Shown: positions 46,228-55,087 of the stretch, in pieces
How positions within the stretch are numbered: position 1 is the stretch's first letter
How the letters are laid out: the number at the start of each line of letters is the position of its first letter
Assembly: GCA_002953655.1 (NCBI GenBank)
Contig: CP025839.1
Location: 124,001 to 188,000 of the forward strand
DNA length: 64,000 bases
From: Latilactobacillus sakei
GTDB taxonomy: Bacteria; Bacillota; Bacilli; Lactobacillales; Lactobacillaceae
Reading direction: 5' to 3'
Position numbers and translations under genes: made by a program
The notes under the pieces: model-generated
Database searches by the model: none
What the model was told of the DNA's origin: nothing
Seen by the model: the letters and a program-made list of their open reading frames with translations, nothing else

Positions 46228-46372
46228 ATTAATCAATAAATACAGTTACAAAAAAGTGAAATGCGGCTTAATTGCTGTGACCGTTGTTTTAACACTCTTG
46301 TTTATTGTCAGTTTAGTTTTTGCGATTATTAGTCAGATTAATTTCAATACGTATACGACAATTACTATGTAA
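46217..46372 (+). CDS. 51-aa single-helix membrane protein, cluster 1
   Basis: 51 aa, overlapping the previous gene by 11 bases: MMNKLINKYSYKKVK, then a strongly hydrophobic segment (LIAVTVVLTLLFIVSLVFAII) and a Thr/Asn-rich tail (NFNTYTTITM). The cluster 2 copy at 57134 has the same length and the same tail pattern, so selection keeps it. It is too short for most automated annotation. Its job is unknown; a structural or assembly subunit of the WxL complex is a guess. Confidence 0.85.
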   Translation: MMNKLINKYSYKKVKCGLIAVTVVLTLLFIVSLVFAIISQINFNTYTTITM

Positions 46373-46381
46373 TGGTTGACT

Positions 46382-46419
46382 GGCTGCGCTGACTTATTAA
46401 TGTTACAGAGTTATCAGCC
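46382..46419 (+). promoter_or_regulatory. Conserved hairpin in the intergenic leader, cluster 1
   Basis: GGCTG (46382-46386) pairs with CAGCC (46415-46419). The same sequence TGGCTGCGCTGA occurs at the equivalent place in cluster 2, with a different loop. Part of the structured gap before the short WxL gene. Confidence 0.5.
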
Positions 46420-46478
46420 ATAAAAATTACCGCCTTGTTTTAATCAATAAAGCTGGGCAGTTGCAATACCTAATTTAG

Positions 46479-46525
46479 TTATAATCGTACCTGAGGTACG
46501 TTATAAAAACCGTGCCACTTGGCAC
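46479..46525 (+). promoter_or_regulatory. Two-hairpin RNA element before the short WxL gene, cluster 1
   Basis: First hairpin: TTATAA, one unpaired T, CGTACC, loop TGA, GGTACG, TTATAA (46479-46506). Second hairpin: GTGCCA, CT, TGGCAC (46512-46525). It ends 12 bases before the GGGAGG ribosome binding site. The cluster 2 copy changes both stems by compensatory substitutions while keeping TTATAA, the bulge and the order. May stabilise or process mRNA. Confidence 0.65.
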
Positions 46526-46550
46526 AATTAAATAAAGGGAGGAATTTCAA

Positions 46551-47408
46551 ATGAAATTCACAAAATTAACAAGTGCAGCTTTAACAGCTGGCACCATCTT
46601 AAGTATCTTAGCACCAACTGCAACTTTTGCAAAAACGGCAGAAGGAGACGCCAACGCCAATGGTGGGACGGAACTACCAATGACTGACAAGACAACTGTT
46701 GGGATTTCATTTGGTGATAACAGTGACAATGGTAATACTGGGTATTTACGTTTACAAATGGTTCCCCACGTACTAGACTTTGGTAACCATACAGAATTCT
46801 TAGCACAATACCCAACCTTTGACGCAACTGGCCACAACGTAAGTATTAACTCAAATGACCGTCATGCTTCATATGATAATTCAGATACAAATAAGACGGC
46901 TGTTTTAAATACTGAAGATGGTAAGTTAAAAGATGTTAAGGGTAAAGCATGGGCTACAGTTGTTGATAAACAAGAAACGCGTGAAAATACAACAGAACCT
47001 ACTGATAATATTAATGGCGATTGGGATTTAAAGGTTAAATCAGATGACGTTTTAACTGCCAATAACGGTGAAAAAATTTCAAATGCTAATTTAATGCTTA
47101 AAGATACACAATATGGTCGGACTGGTGAAGTTTTCACATTAACTAATGAAGACCAAGATAAGGGTTATGTTGGTGCTGGCGATAAAGATGTATCAGATTA
47201 CAGCAAGAATATCTCAATTCCATTAGATGCAGCTGGACAAAATGTGAAGGTTGCTCATGCAGCAACAGCTGAAGGTCAAGGGGCGAACGTATTTGGTTGG
47301 GATCGTTCAAATATTAATTTGACGTTACCAAAAGATACAAAGGTAAGTAATGCCGTGTATACAGCTCATTTAACATGGACATTGTCAACAGGTGTTACTA
47401 CAGCCTAG
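46551..47408 (+). CDS. Short WxL-domain surface protein, cluster 1
   Basis: 285 aa. Signal peptide to about residue 27 (SILAPTATFA), then the WxL domain throughout: GDWDLKVKSDD (first W-x-L, about 161-171) and a closing LTWTLSTG, with the usual acidic, Thr/Asn-rich body (GNTGYLRLQMVPHVLDFG). Likely the most abundant surface component, bound to peptidoglycan non-covalently. Strong GGGAGG site and a following terminator. A structured RNA element lies directly upstream, allowing expression separate from the preceding genes. Confidence 0.9.
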   Translation: MKFTKLTSAALTAGTILSILAPTATFAKTAEGDANANGGTELPMTDKTTVGISFGDNSDNGNTGYLRLQMVPHVLDFGNHTEFLAQYPTFDATGHNVSINSNDRHASYDNSDTNKTAVLNTEDGKLKDVKGKAWATVVDKQETRENTTEPTDNINGDWDLKVKSDDVLTANNGEKISNANLMLKDTQYGRTGEVFTLTNEDQDKGYVGAGDKDVSDYSKNISIPLDAAGQNVKVAHAATAEGQGANVFGWDRSNINLTLPKDTKVSNAVYTAHLTWTLSTGVTTA

Positions 47409-47417
47409 AACGGATAT

Positions 47418-47455
47418 AAAAAAGGAATTCTGATGTATTCAGAATTCCTTTTTTT
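47418..47455 (+). terminator. Terminator after the short WxL gene, cluster 1
   Basis: AAAAAAGGAATTCTGA (47418-47433) and TTCAGAATTCCTTTTTT form a long stem ending in a T-run. Confidence 0.93.
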
Positions 47456-47513
47456 ATAATATTTAATAACAATGTTAAATACAATAGCGTAATAAAATGA
47501 AGGAGTGATTACC

Positions 47514-47927
47514 ATGGTTGATAGAATGATGTCTTTTTTTGAAGAACTCCAGCGATTGGATAATGCCTGGAGAGCATTAAATCAATTAACTAAAGAGTAC
47601 GAAATTTCTTTTGAGCAGTTCATGTTGTTGAAAAGAATATCATTGGAAAAGCGTATTACCCCAACGGCGTTAAGCGATGAATTGAAAATATCAAGACCGG
47701 CAGTTAGCCGTAAAATTAATCAGTTATATCGAAATGAATATCTAAACAAAATCCGCTCCTTTGAAAATGAAGATCAAAGAATAGTAGAACTTGAAATTTC
47801 TAATAAGGGCAATAGAATAATGGCAGAGCTGGATAAAAGGTTTGATGAAAAAATACCAGATATAGATTTTCCAACTCAGAAAATTACCGAAACTGTGAGT
47901 CTGCTAAGGAAAATCTCAAGGGATTAG
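47514..47927 (+). CDS. MarR-family regulator, cluster 1
   Basis: 137 aa from ATG 47514 (AAGGAG 7-8 bases upstream; the GTG at 47505 is within the site). wHTH: TPTALSDELKISRPAVSRKINQLYRNEYLNKI; wing FENEDQRIVELEIS. It is a paralogue of the cluster 2 MarR (58452) and the one at 1117. Downstream of its own terminator-bounded WxL gene, it probably has its own promoter, and it may control the surface genes. Confidence 0.87.
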   Translation: MVDRMMSFFEELQRLDNAWRALNQLTKEYEISFEQFMLLKRISLEKRITPTALSDELKISRPAVSRKINQLYRNEYLNKIRSFENEDQRIVELEISNKGNRIMAELDKRFDEKIPDIDFPTQKITETVSLLRKISRD

Positions 47928-48664
47928 ACAATTGTTTAGTGCGGCTAAATCTATTTCTACTTGTAGTAATACAATATTTGTATTAGAGACGATAATTAAT
48001 TACTGTTCCGGTCCTAAAAACGATATGGAAGAACATTATAATTGGACTGCTTTGTCCTTTTTGAATGAACATATTAAATAGACAACTTATACTGATGGTT
48101 ATTGTAACCTGTGTTGTTTCTAATTGATTATTGGGTTTAGTTATAATCAAAATTACGAGATCTATCGTGCCAACGTGACAGTGTTTGATCAATCACTAAA
48201 ATAACTTAAACCAAAGATAAACCCGTTATATAGTTACCTTTAAATCATTAAAATATATTAGCGGGATTAAATGGTTCTAAAAATATCAACTTATAAACAA
48301 TTAATTTATATTCAATTTTAATTATTGTTAATATAAGTTGATTGCATTGAAAGCGATTTATAATTTTGCTATATTGAATTTAACCCAAAAAGTAAGGAGT
48401 GATCCTAGAACAAAAAATAATTATCTTTTAAAATCTGTAACTAGTCTATCTCATCATTCATAATCTGTATTGTTTCTAACTTATCTTAGCAGAAGTCTAT
48501 TATCGAAATTAAAATGTTAGTAGGGTTCGAGTTTAAATGAATTGAAGTAAATCAGTTTTAAAAATGGTGGGTACAATTTATTGATTTGAATTAAGTAATA
48601 TATCAAAATCATATTACTCAATAGTTAACGATTTGAACTATGAAAATTTTAGGAGGTTTCAAGT
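47928..48664. other. Intergenic region between MarR gene and secreted hydrolase gene
   Basis: 737 AT-rich bases with no supported gene. It contains an 8-bp perfect hairpin (TAATACAA TAT TTGTATTA, 47967-47985), an apparent promoter at 48347, and an isolated ribosome-binding-like GGAGTGATC at 48398 whose reading frame stops after about ten codons. A 69-codon minus-strand ORF (47983-48192) has no ribosome binding site. Confidence 0.55.
48347..48375 (+). promoter_or_regulatory. Promoter upstream of the secreted hydrolase gene (TTGAAA-N17-TATATT)
   Basis: -35 TTGAAA at 48347-48352, -10 TATATT at 48370-48375, spacer 17. This gives a leader of about 280 bases before the hydrolase start at 48665, with a possible remnant of another ORF at 48398. 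Confidence 0.6.
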
Positions 48665-49669
48665 ATGAAAAAATCCGTAATTTCTATAGGTGGTGTCGCA
48701 GTACTTATTGCAGCGACTTTTAGCCTGTGGCATCTTAAAACACCTCAACAAACGAATGCAGAACCAACACATTCGAAGGTTCAATATCCGAGTGAAAATC
48801 TGATTAAAAATAACTTATGGGTTCTTCCAGACGATCAGCTTAAAGATGATTCGAATGAAATCGTTTTACTTGTTACTGGTGCAAATAATACAGGTTCCGG
48901 CGCCTGGGCTTGGAGTTATGCTGCACAATTACCTAAACAAAACTATATACCAGTGACCATCACACTTCCGAATATGAACAGCGCTGATTTAAACTACTCT
49001 GGTAAATTTGTCTATGAGGCAGTAGCGCAATTGCACAGAGATTATCCACAAAAAAATATCAATATCATTGCACATAGTTTAGGCAATTTAGCGACTTCAT
49101 GGGCTTTGCATTATCGACCAACCTTCATGGCTAAACATGTTAAAAATTATGTTGCCTTAGGGGCACCATTTAAAGGAATCCAAAGTGCAGGCTTTGATAA
49201 AATGCCGGCGCTTACATCAAATGGTCAGGCGCAAGTCCCGATTAATTTCCAAGTAAAGGCGGGCTCGGAGTTTGTTAAACATATCAATTCAACGCCGTTC
49301 CCAAAACCAATAAGATATTTATCCATCATTTCACAGACCGATGAAGTTGCCGCAGGGCAGTCACCAGAACATATGGCCTCATTCCCTAAAGGAACTGAAG
49401 GTGAGACAGTTACGCCGCAAGCAATCTATCAAAAACCTGATATGCTATTAGGTCATGTTGAAGAATTAGCCGATAATGGTATTTATGAAATCGCGACTAG
49501 CTTCTTAGAAAAACGTGAGATTAATCTAGCTGCAGCGGATCAAAAATATTATCCTGAGATGCAAAAACCAGGACTAGATCTCACGATTTTATACGGCAAC
49601 ACTAAATCACATACTGGGGATGCCAAAAAAGTAGAACGTGAACCAATTAGCACCGACATCATTGAATGA
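48665..49669 (+). CDS. Secreted alpha/beta hydrolase (lipase/esterase-like)
   Basis: 334 aa. N-terminal hydrophobic segment (ISIGGVAVLIAATFSLW) acts as signal or anchor. VTGANNTGSGAWAW is the oxyanion loop, and AHSLGN (near 139-144, Ser nucleophile) follows the usual GxSxG pattern with Ala in the first position. The late GHVEEL supplies a candidate His. It resembles DUF915-type secreted lipases/esterases found beside WxL clusters. Start ATG 48665 with AGGAGG. Substrate unknown. Own terminator follows. Confidence 0.8.
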   Translation: MKKSVISIGGVAVLIAATFSLWHLKTPQQTNAEPTHSKVQYPSENLIKNNLWVLPDDQLKDDSNEIVLLVTGANNTGSGAWAWSYAAQLPKQNYIPVTITLPNMNSADLNYSGKFVYEAVAQLHRDYPQKNINIIAHSLGNLATSWALHYRPTFMAKHVKNYVALGAPFKGIQSAGFDKMPALTSNGQAQVPINFQVKAGSEFVKHINSTPFPKPIRYLSIISQTDEVAAGQSPEHMASFPKGTEGETVTPQAIYQKPDMLLGHVEELADNGIYEIATSFLEKREINLAAADQKYYPEMQKPGLDLTILYGNTKSHTGDAKKVEREPISTDIIE

Positions 49670-49715
49670 AACTATTAGTAATGCTGGTTTAAAGAATTTT
49701 TACATTTTAAGAAAT

Positions 49716-49768
49716 AAAAGAGCATCAGGAAAGTTAGATTTTCATCTAATCTTCCTGATGCTCTTTTT
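49716..49768 (+). terminator. Terminator after the secreted hydrolase gene
   Basis: A 20-bp-plus inverted repeat beginning AAAAGAGCATCAGGAA and ending TTCCTGATGCTCTTTTT, with a short loop. It also limits readthrough from the minus-strand Mga-like gene. Confidence 0.94.
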
Positions 49769-49784
49769 GTTTGATAGTCCTTTG

Positions 49785-51278
49785 TTAGTAGTATTTAGTA
49801 ACACAATCATGATGTACTGTTTTGTAAAAGGTTTTGCTATAAACCTGTTGTAGTACGGTACTGAGTAAGGTTGACCAATCATGTGGATTGAAAATATTGT
49901 TGAACAAGAAAAAGTCCCCCTGCAATGCTTCAGCATTTTCGTAACTATCCGAGACAATGAAATCTGCTTGATCAATTCGATCGGTAAAAGTGATTGCCGA
50001 GCCAAAAACATTTTGTAAACTCTCACTGATCATATTGGCAGCATAGAAGTTTTTCGTATATTGGACGTTAATTTTCAGTGGCTTAATTTGGACATTGTAA
50101 TCCAACAAGAAGAAAAATAATGAGTATAACATGTTCCCCATGGTGCTATCTAGTAATTTAGGATAAGTTTTGGCTTCTTCGGAGAGGAAGGATTTTAAGG
50201 ACTTAAAGACGGGATCGGCGTTAATGTTTTCTTCTTTGAAGGCCGACATGGAGATACTGAATTCTAGAAATCCGGTGACATCAACGGAGATGAATTCGAG
50301 GTAGATGAGCGTCACTACAAGATAGTAAAACGATTCAAGGAAGTGTGTTTCATTTTGTTCAAGTTTAAAGGCAACGAAGAAATGTTGTAGCAATTGTTGC
50401 ACGTCATTTGTAAAAGCCGTGTCAAGGGCTAAAATCGCTCTGGAAATGGCGATTTTCTCTGCTGATGTGTCGTAATTAGCAACTAATAAGCGTAATAAAA
50501 AACCGAAGAGCGCAGATTCATCTTGCAAAACTTGTTCAGAAAAACCGGGTAATTCGATGACGATTGGATTAGTGTCGTTGACTGCGGTTAGTAATTGACG
50601 CAATTTGGGCGTTAGGGTGACGGTATTTTTTTTCTGGATTAAATCAAAATAAGTGACAGTCTTTAATAACTTAAGTTGGTGACGTTGTGAAAAACTCAAG
50701 TGGTCTTTAACGGTGAGTGAATATTGGGACTGATTCGTGACAAAATCAGGCAATACATTTCCGCGATAAATGGCATTGTAGGTATAAACCATCAATATTC
50801 TGATATGGAGTGGTTCACCAATAATATTTTGACTACTTCTGAATGAAATTGAAACATTGAAATTTTTAAAATAGTGTTTCAGCGGTTTAATCGTATTTTG
50901 AATCGTAGAGGGGGAAAGGTTGGTAGCTTCTGCCAAAGCTTGGATCGAGCTAAAATTATTTTTAAAAAGGGCATCCATTACTTGGAACTTAGTTGTCCGT
51001 ACGATATAGGTGAAACGGAGTCTAAAAATAGTTGCACTAAAGGAACGGCCTGCAGGATAGACTACGCTATATTGATTATCAGTTGTGATCAACTTTATTT
51101 TGGGGTCTAACTCAGTGAGATCCTGTTGAATTTCTTTGAGGTAGCGGATAGCTGTAATCTTTGTAAGCGAAAATTGTAACATAATCTCTTTTAATGTCGG
51201 GGAAGTCTCGGCATTCTCAATATATTTAAATAATTGTAGTAGTGTGATGGCTTTACTTGATAAGAAAAAATCCTTCAT
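49785..51278 (-). CDS. Mga/AtxA-like virulence-type transcriptional regulator
   Basis: 497 aa from ATG 51278 (TTG 51290 is also possible). N-terminal tandem HTHs (SPTLKEIMLQFSLTKITAIRYLKEI at about 25-49, LAEATNLSPSTIQNTIKPLKHYF at about 109-131), then two PRD-like helical modules and a C-terminal EIIB-like domain. The arrangement matches Mga/AtxA regulators, which respond to PTS phosphorylation and activate cell-surface genes. It is divergent from the WxL cluster 2 adhesin across 340 bases carrying repeated AACAGTTA sites. Probably its activator; phosphorylation is inferred. Confidence 0.78.
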   Translation of the reverse strand: MKDFFLSSKAITLLQLFKYIENAETSPTLKEIMLQFSLTKITAIRYLKEIQQDLTELDPKIKLITTDNQYSVVYPAGRSFSATIFRLRFTYIVRTTKFQVMDALFKNNFSSIQALAEATNLSPSTIQNTIKPLKHYFKNFNVSISFRSSQNIIGEPLHIRILMVYTYNAIYRGNVLPDFVTNQSQYSLTVKDHLSFSQRHQLKLLKTVTYFDLIQKKNTVTLTPKLRQLLTAVNDTNPIVIELPGFSEQVLQDESALFGFLLRLLVANYDTSAEKIAISRAILALDTAFTNDVQQLLQHFFVAFKLEQNETHFLESFYYLVVTLIYLEFISVDVTGFLEFSISMSAFKEENINADPVFKSLKSFLSEEAKTYPKLLDSTMGNMLYSLFFFLLDYNVQIKPLKINVQYTKNFYAANMISESLQNVFGSAITFTDRIDQADFIVSDSYENAEALQGDFFLFNNIFNPHDWSTLLSTVLQQVYSKTFYKTVHHDCVTKYY

Positions 51279-51390
51279 TGCTCGGCACAACCTAACTTTT
51301 AACGATTTTAGTTAATGAGTTAACTAATTGCACTTGATAGTATCAGAATAAATTTAAAATGACAAATTGGCAAGATAGTTGCTTACCGTA

Positions 51391-51466
51391 AACAGTTATA
51401 GGGGTAAATATCAACAGGAAACTGTTACTTATGGGTAACAGTTATTTGCTTTTTGGCAAACAGTTA
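51391..51466. promoter_or_regulatory. Repeated AACAGTTA sites and palindrome between the Mga-like and WxL genes
   Basis: AACAGTTA occurs in the same orientation at 51391, 51437 and 51459. The palindrome AACTGTTAC-TTATGG-GTAACAGTT (51420-51443) combines one inverted copy with the 51437 site. They lie 80-155 bases upstream of the cluster 2 promoter, a place where Mga-type activators bind. The palindromes of cluster 1 have a different sequence. Confidence 0.6.
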
Positions 51467-51543
51467 CCATGTTATTCTTTGTTTATCGACAATGTACACG
51501 TGGTTAATTATTTATCTGCAATTTAGTAGCGCGGGTTATTGGT

Positions 51544-51572
51544 TTGACTGCATAGGTTGTAGTGCGTAAATA
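51544..51572 (+). promoter_or_regulatory. Promoter of WxL cluster 2 (TTGACT-N17-TAAATA)
   Basis: -35 TTGACT at 51544-51549, spacer 17, -10 TAAATA at 51567-51572, leader about 40 bases. The cluster 1 equivalent is less clear. Confidence 0.7.
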
Positions 51573-51618
51573 CTTTAGTTAGCTGTTGTCATTAGCAATT
51601 TCTTGGGAGGGATAGAAC

Positions 51619-54600
51619 GTGACTTTTAATCAACGAAATATAATGTTCAGGTTGGTGTTATTGCTGGTAATGAGTCTTCAAATCATCGCCACGACCGGAA
51701 CAAGTCTTGCTGAAAGTAGTATTAAGGTAGATTCAGATCTTGCGTTAACGTCGAACCAAGAATTATCTAATGATAAACAAATCGTGATTAAAGTGAGCGA
51801 CCAAGCAAAGGCACAACGAGATTTAACGTTGACTGTACCGGATGGTGCAATATTTGATGTAACTGCCACAGAGAAATTGAATCAAAATCCGACCTATTCA
51901 GTCGAATTTGATCCAAAAGACAAAGCAAAACAGATAACGCTAAAAGAAATTATTGGAGATGAACAGAAACCATCTGCTAGTGCATCGACTGTGAATAATT
52001 CACTTAAATCAGTTGCTAAAAAAGATTATTTATTAGTTTTTAAAATTGAGAACAGTACAACGCTTAGCGAGCAACAATTGAAGTTAGCAACTGTGATGAC
52101 CAGCAGTCATTATGAATCTGAGCCACTCATTTTTAAAGGAATTATTCAGGCCAGTCAATTTTCTAAGGAAATATTAGAACAGAAAACGGCCGCCAAAGAA
52201 ACAGAGTCACGGTATGCCAATAGTCGAGCTTCAACAGAATATTTACCAGTACCAGATGATACCGTTCCAATGTCAGGGGTTTTAACCCAACAAGTTGGGA
52301 CAAGTCCGATATATGACAAAGAAAATGATGTGTTACAGATTACAAATAGAACTGGACAAGTAGGTGGTATCTGGTCAAAGAAAAAACTGAATTTTAGTAA
52401 AGATTTTGTATATGATTCATACATTTACCTAGGTAATCAAACAAGCAATGCCGCCGATGGGATAACGTTTACCTTTCAAAATGATCCGCGAATGTCTTCA
52501 ACACCCAAGAAAGTAATTGCCGGTGGTGGTTTCGCGTTAGGTGTTTACGGGAACTCCAGTAATAGTCGCAATGGTTATGTCAAAAATGCTTTATCCATTG
52601 AGTTTGATACGTATATGAATACAGGTTCACGTGATCCAATTGATAAGGAAGTTAATAGTAATAATGGCAAGGGGCATATCGCAATTGTGATTCCTAAAGC
52701 AAAAAATAATACAGCTTCTGGGAATCACATTAATCCGCAATATCCAAGTGATTATTTATCGAATGGTAAGTGGCGTCGATTTAAAGTAGCGTGGGATGCA
52801 ACACATAAAGTAATGACTTATGGATTAGAGGGACTTGATGAGCAAACTTATCAATTTGAGCCTTCAAAAGTTTTTGGCGCGAATGAAGCATATTGGGGCT
52901 TTACAGGTTCTACTGGGAATAAAAGTGCTCTGAATGCAGTCGCTATTTCAGAAATTCCACAAAAAGGATCTCAATTATTAAAAATAAAAGATGAACGAAC
53001 ACAAGAAGTTATTACTGATTTGGGACAAGTAAGACCAGGCGATTCATTAACATATGAATTAGATACTAAATATATTGATGGTCCTGAGGATTGGAGCGAT
53101 ATATTTATTAAATTATTATTGCCAACAGGGATCAAGTACGTTCCTGGAACAATTACATCTGATGGTGCTGTGGTTAGTGACGGTGGTAATGTCAGTGGAC
53201 AGACATTAAATGTGCCTATTGGCGATTTAAAAACGGATCAAATAAATAAATTGAAGTTTAGCGCAAAAGTTACGAATGATATTGCAGACGGGACTAAATT
53301 ACTTAATCGTGGTCTTGCCTATAATACGGATTTTGGGGTTCAAAGTAATTTAGTAACGTTACAGATTGATAAGCCGGCGGATCCGGTTCTAACAAAAAAA
53401 GTTAGAAATGTTTCAGAGGATGAAAAAGTATTTAAAGATGAAACTAGTGCTTATAAAGATGATACGGTCGAATATGAAGCGGTCGTTAGTTTGGATCCTG
53501 GCAAAGATTTATCAGGTGCTATCTTCAAAGATGCAATTGACAATAATTTGACTTTATTGAAGAACGAAATACAAATGCAAATTGGGCAAGAGGATGGTTC
53601 CTGGGGGGCTCCCCAGAATGTTGCGATTGAGCCAAGTACTGGAGAAATTAAATTAGCAGAAGCGGTTAAAAAACCAACAAAGATTAGATTTGCCTTTAAA
53701 GCGACAATTAATTCTGATAGTAAATCGGAAATCGATAATACTTTCTCACTAATTAGTGGTAGTTATGGTGGACCATGGCATTCAAATGTCGCGAAAGTAA
53801 AGGTAGGAAAAAAAACACCCCCCACAGTTATCAAAGAGGTCAAAAATTTAACCAAGGCTGATGATGATTTTGCACCAGAAACAGAAGTTGAAGTTGATGA
53901 TCAAGTTGAATATCGAATCCAACTGGTTAATCTGTCATCGGTTGATACCAAAGGAGGGACCGTTCTAAAGGATGTTCTAGATCCGGACTTAGGCGATATT
54001 CAACAAGTTAAGATTGACTATCTCGATAAAGATGAAAATATTACAGCTACTCAAACTGCGGATTTAACGGATGATCAGGTGACATTGGATCATGTTCTAC
54101 CGGCTGCGGGCCGGGGGATGGCAATTGCTTATATCAAAGCAAAAGTCAAAGAAACCGATAAGTCAGTTATTAATAATCAAGCTAGTTTAACAACTGAATT
54201 TGGTAAAGGCACTTCTGATAATGCCAAATTGAACATTAAGCAAAGCAAGGGTCGAATCGTGGTTCGTTATCGGGATCGCAAAGATGAAAATCACAAGTTG
54301 GCCGAAGATGAAACCTTTGATGGCAAGATTGGTGACACTAAACTGGTGCAACCTAAAGTGATACCAGAAACAGACGGTAATTGGACCGTTGTTGACTCTT
54401 CTAATATGACTAATCCAGATTGGGGCTCAACCACGAAACCTGATTGGACATTGGCCCACGATTATACCGTTACTTATGCCAAAGATGAACAAGTCATTAC
54501 TTATCGGTATGAAGAATCTCACATTGGCATTATTGCCGACAAGCGTTGGGATTTTGGTAAACACGATACAACAGCGACTGATCGTAATTACTATCTAAAA

Positions 54601-55068
54601 GCGAAAACTCAAGATGATAAAAAACAACCATATGAAGTCGGTGTTGAAGATTACTACACTTCTAAAGGTTGGACACTCAATGTTAAACAAGATGATCAGT
54701 TCCATACCAATGCCAATGAAAAAATTGGTGGTAGCCAAAAATTCTTAGATGATGCTGTGTTGAACTTCCACAACGGTCAAATTGCTTTAAAAGAAAGTGA
54801 TGATATTGGCTCAACCGCACCAGTTTCTAAGTTAACTTCTGAATTTGAACTGGCACCTAAAGGCGCGGCAGTTAATTTAATGACGCACACCAATAAGACA
54901 CCTGATCCTGGTTACTATGCCGCACATGGCTTTGGGATTTGGGCTTATCAATTTGGGAATGCCCAACAGGCTGATTACAGTATTGGTTTGAAAGTGCCTA
55001 AAGCAACAAAACGATTCCCAAGACAATATACGAGCCAATTAACTTGGTCACTAGTAATCGCAGAATAA
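51619..55068 (+). CDS. Large WxL-domain lectin-like surface adhesin, cluster 2
   Basis: 1149 aa from GTG 51619 (GGGAGGG upstream). Signal peptide to about 31, and a 150-residue N-terminal part shared with the cluster 1 adhesin. Residues about 220-448 form an L-type (legume-like) lectin domain: GIWSKKKLNFSKDFVYDSYIYL, ADGITFTFQ, ALSIEFDTY and the late KVFGANEAYWGFTGSTG. A repeat region (two DUF11-like repeats), a MucBP-like module from about 875 and a C-terminal WxL domain with GWTLNV and LTWSL follow. The last 280 residues are near identical to the cluster 1 protein, suggesting recombination. Binds a glycan while the WxL domain holds peptidoglycan. Confidence 0.88.
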   Translation: MTFNQRNIMFRLVLLLVMSLQIIATTGTSLAESSIKVDSDLALTSNQELSNDKQIVIKVSDQAKAQRDLTLTVPDGAIFDVTATEKLNQNPTYSVEFDPKDKAKQITLKEIIGDEQKPSASASTVNNSLKSVAKKDYLLVFKIENSTTLSEQQLKLATVMTSSHYESEPLIFKGIIQASQFSKEILEQKTAAKETESRYANSRASTEYLPVPDDTVPMSGVLTQQVGTSPIYDKENDVLQITNRTGQVGGIWSKKKLNFSKDFVYDSYIYLGNQTSNAADGITFTFQNDPRMSSTPKKVIAGGGFALGVYGNSSNSRNGYVKNALSIEFDTYMNTGSRDPIDKEVNSNNGKGHIAIVIPKAKNNTASGNHINPQYPSDYLSNGKWRRFKVAWDATHKVMTYGLEGLDEQTYQFEPSKVFGANEAYWGFTGSTGNKSALNAVAISEIPQKGSQLLKIKDERTQEVITDLGQVRPGDSLTYELDTKYIDGPEDWSDIFIKLLLPTGIKYVPGTITSDGAVVSDGGNVSGQTLNVPIGDLKTDQINKLKFSAKVTNDIADGTKLLNRGLAYNTDFGVQSNLVTLQIDKPADPVLTKKVRNVSEDEKVFKDETSAYKDDTVEYEAVVSLDPGKDLSGAIFKDAIDNNLTLLKNEIQMQIGQEDGSWGAPQNVAIEPSTGEIKLAEAVKKPTKIRFAFKATINSDSKSEIDNTFSLISGSYGGPWHSNVAKVKVGKKTPPTVIKEVKNLTKADDDFAPETEVEVDDQVEYRIQLVNLSSVDTKGGTVLKDVLDPDLGDIQQVKIDYLDKDENITATQTADLTDDQVTLDHVLPAAGRGMAIAYIKAKVKETDKSVINNQASLTTEFGKGTSDNAKLNIKQSKGRIVVRYRDRKDENHKLAEDETFDGKIGDTKLVQPKVIPETDGNWTVVDSSNMTNPDWGSTTKPDWTLAHDYTVTYAKDEQVITYRYEESHIGIIADKRWDFGKHDTTATDRNYYLKAKTQDDKKQPYEVGVEDYYTSKGWTLNVKQDDQFHTNANEKIGGSQKFLDDAVLNFHNGQIALKESDDIGSTAPVSKLTSEFELAPKGAAVNLMTHTNKTPDPGYYAAHGFGIWAYQFGNAQQADYSIGLKVPKATKRFPRQYTSQLTWSLVIAE

Positions 55069-55087
55069 TAAAACGAGGTGCGTACGA

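Larger units (their letters stand above)
51291..51618. other. Divergent control region between Mga-like gene and WxL cluster 2
   Basis: 328 bases containing the AACAGTTA site array (51391-51466) and the adhesin promoter (51544). The last 25 bases before the start codon resemble the corresponding stretch upstream of cluster 1 (CAATTTCTTGGGAGGGAT against ATTTCTCGGGAGGGAT). Confidence 0.6.

Noticed and set aside
46467-46485. A promoter (TATAAT at 46480) directly before the short WxL gene of cluster 1
   Set aside because: The nearest -35-like TTGCAA is only 13 bases away, and TATAAT is part of the conserved TTATAA hairpin arm, so RNA structure explains it better.
47983-48192. 69-codon minus-strand ORF
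   Set aside because: It lies in an AT-rich gap, no ribosome binding site, and its hydrophobic low-complexity sequence resembles no family.
49638-49853. 71-codon ORF after the secreted hydrolase
   Set aside because: It crosses the strong terminator at 49716-49768 and overlaps the Mga-like gene on the other strand.
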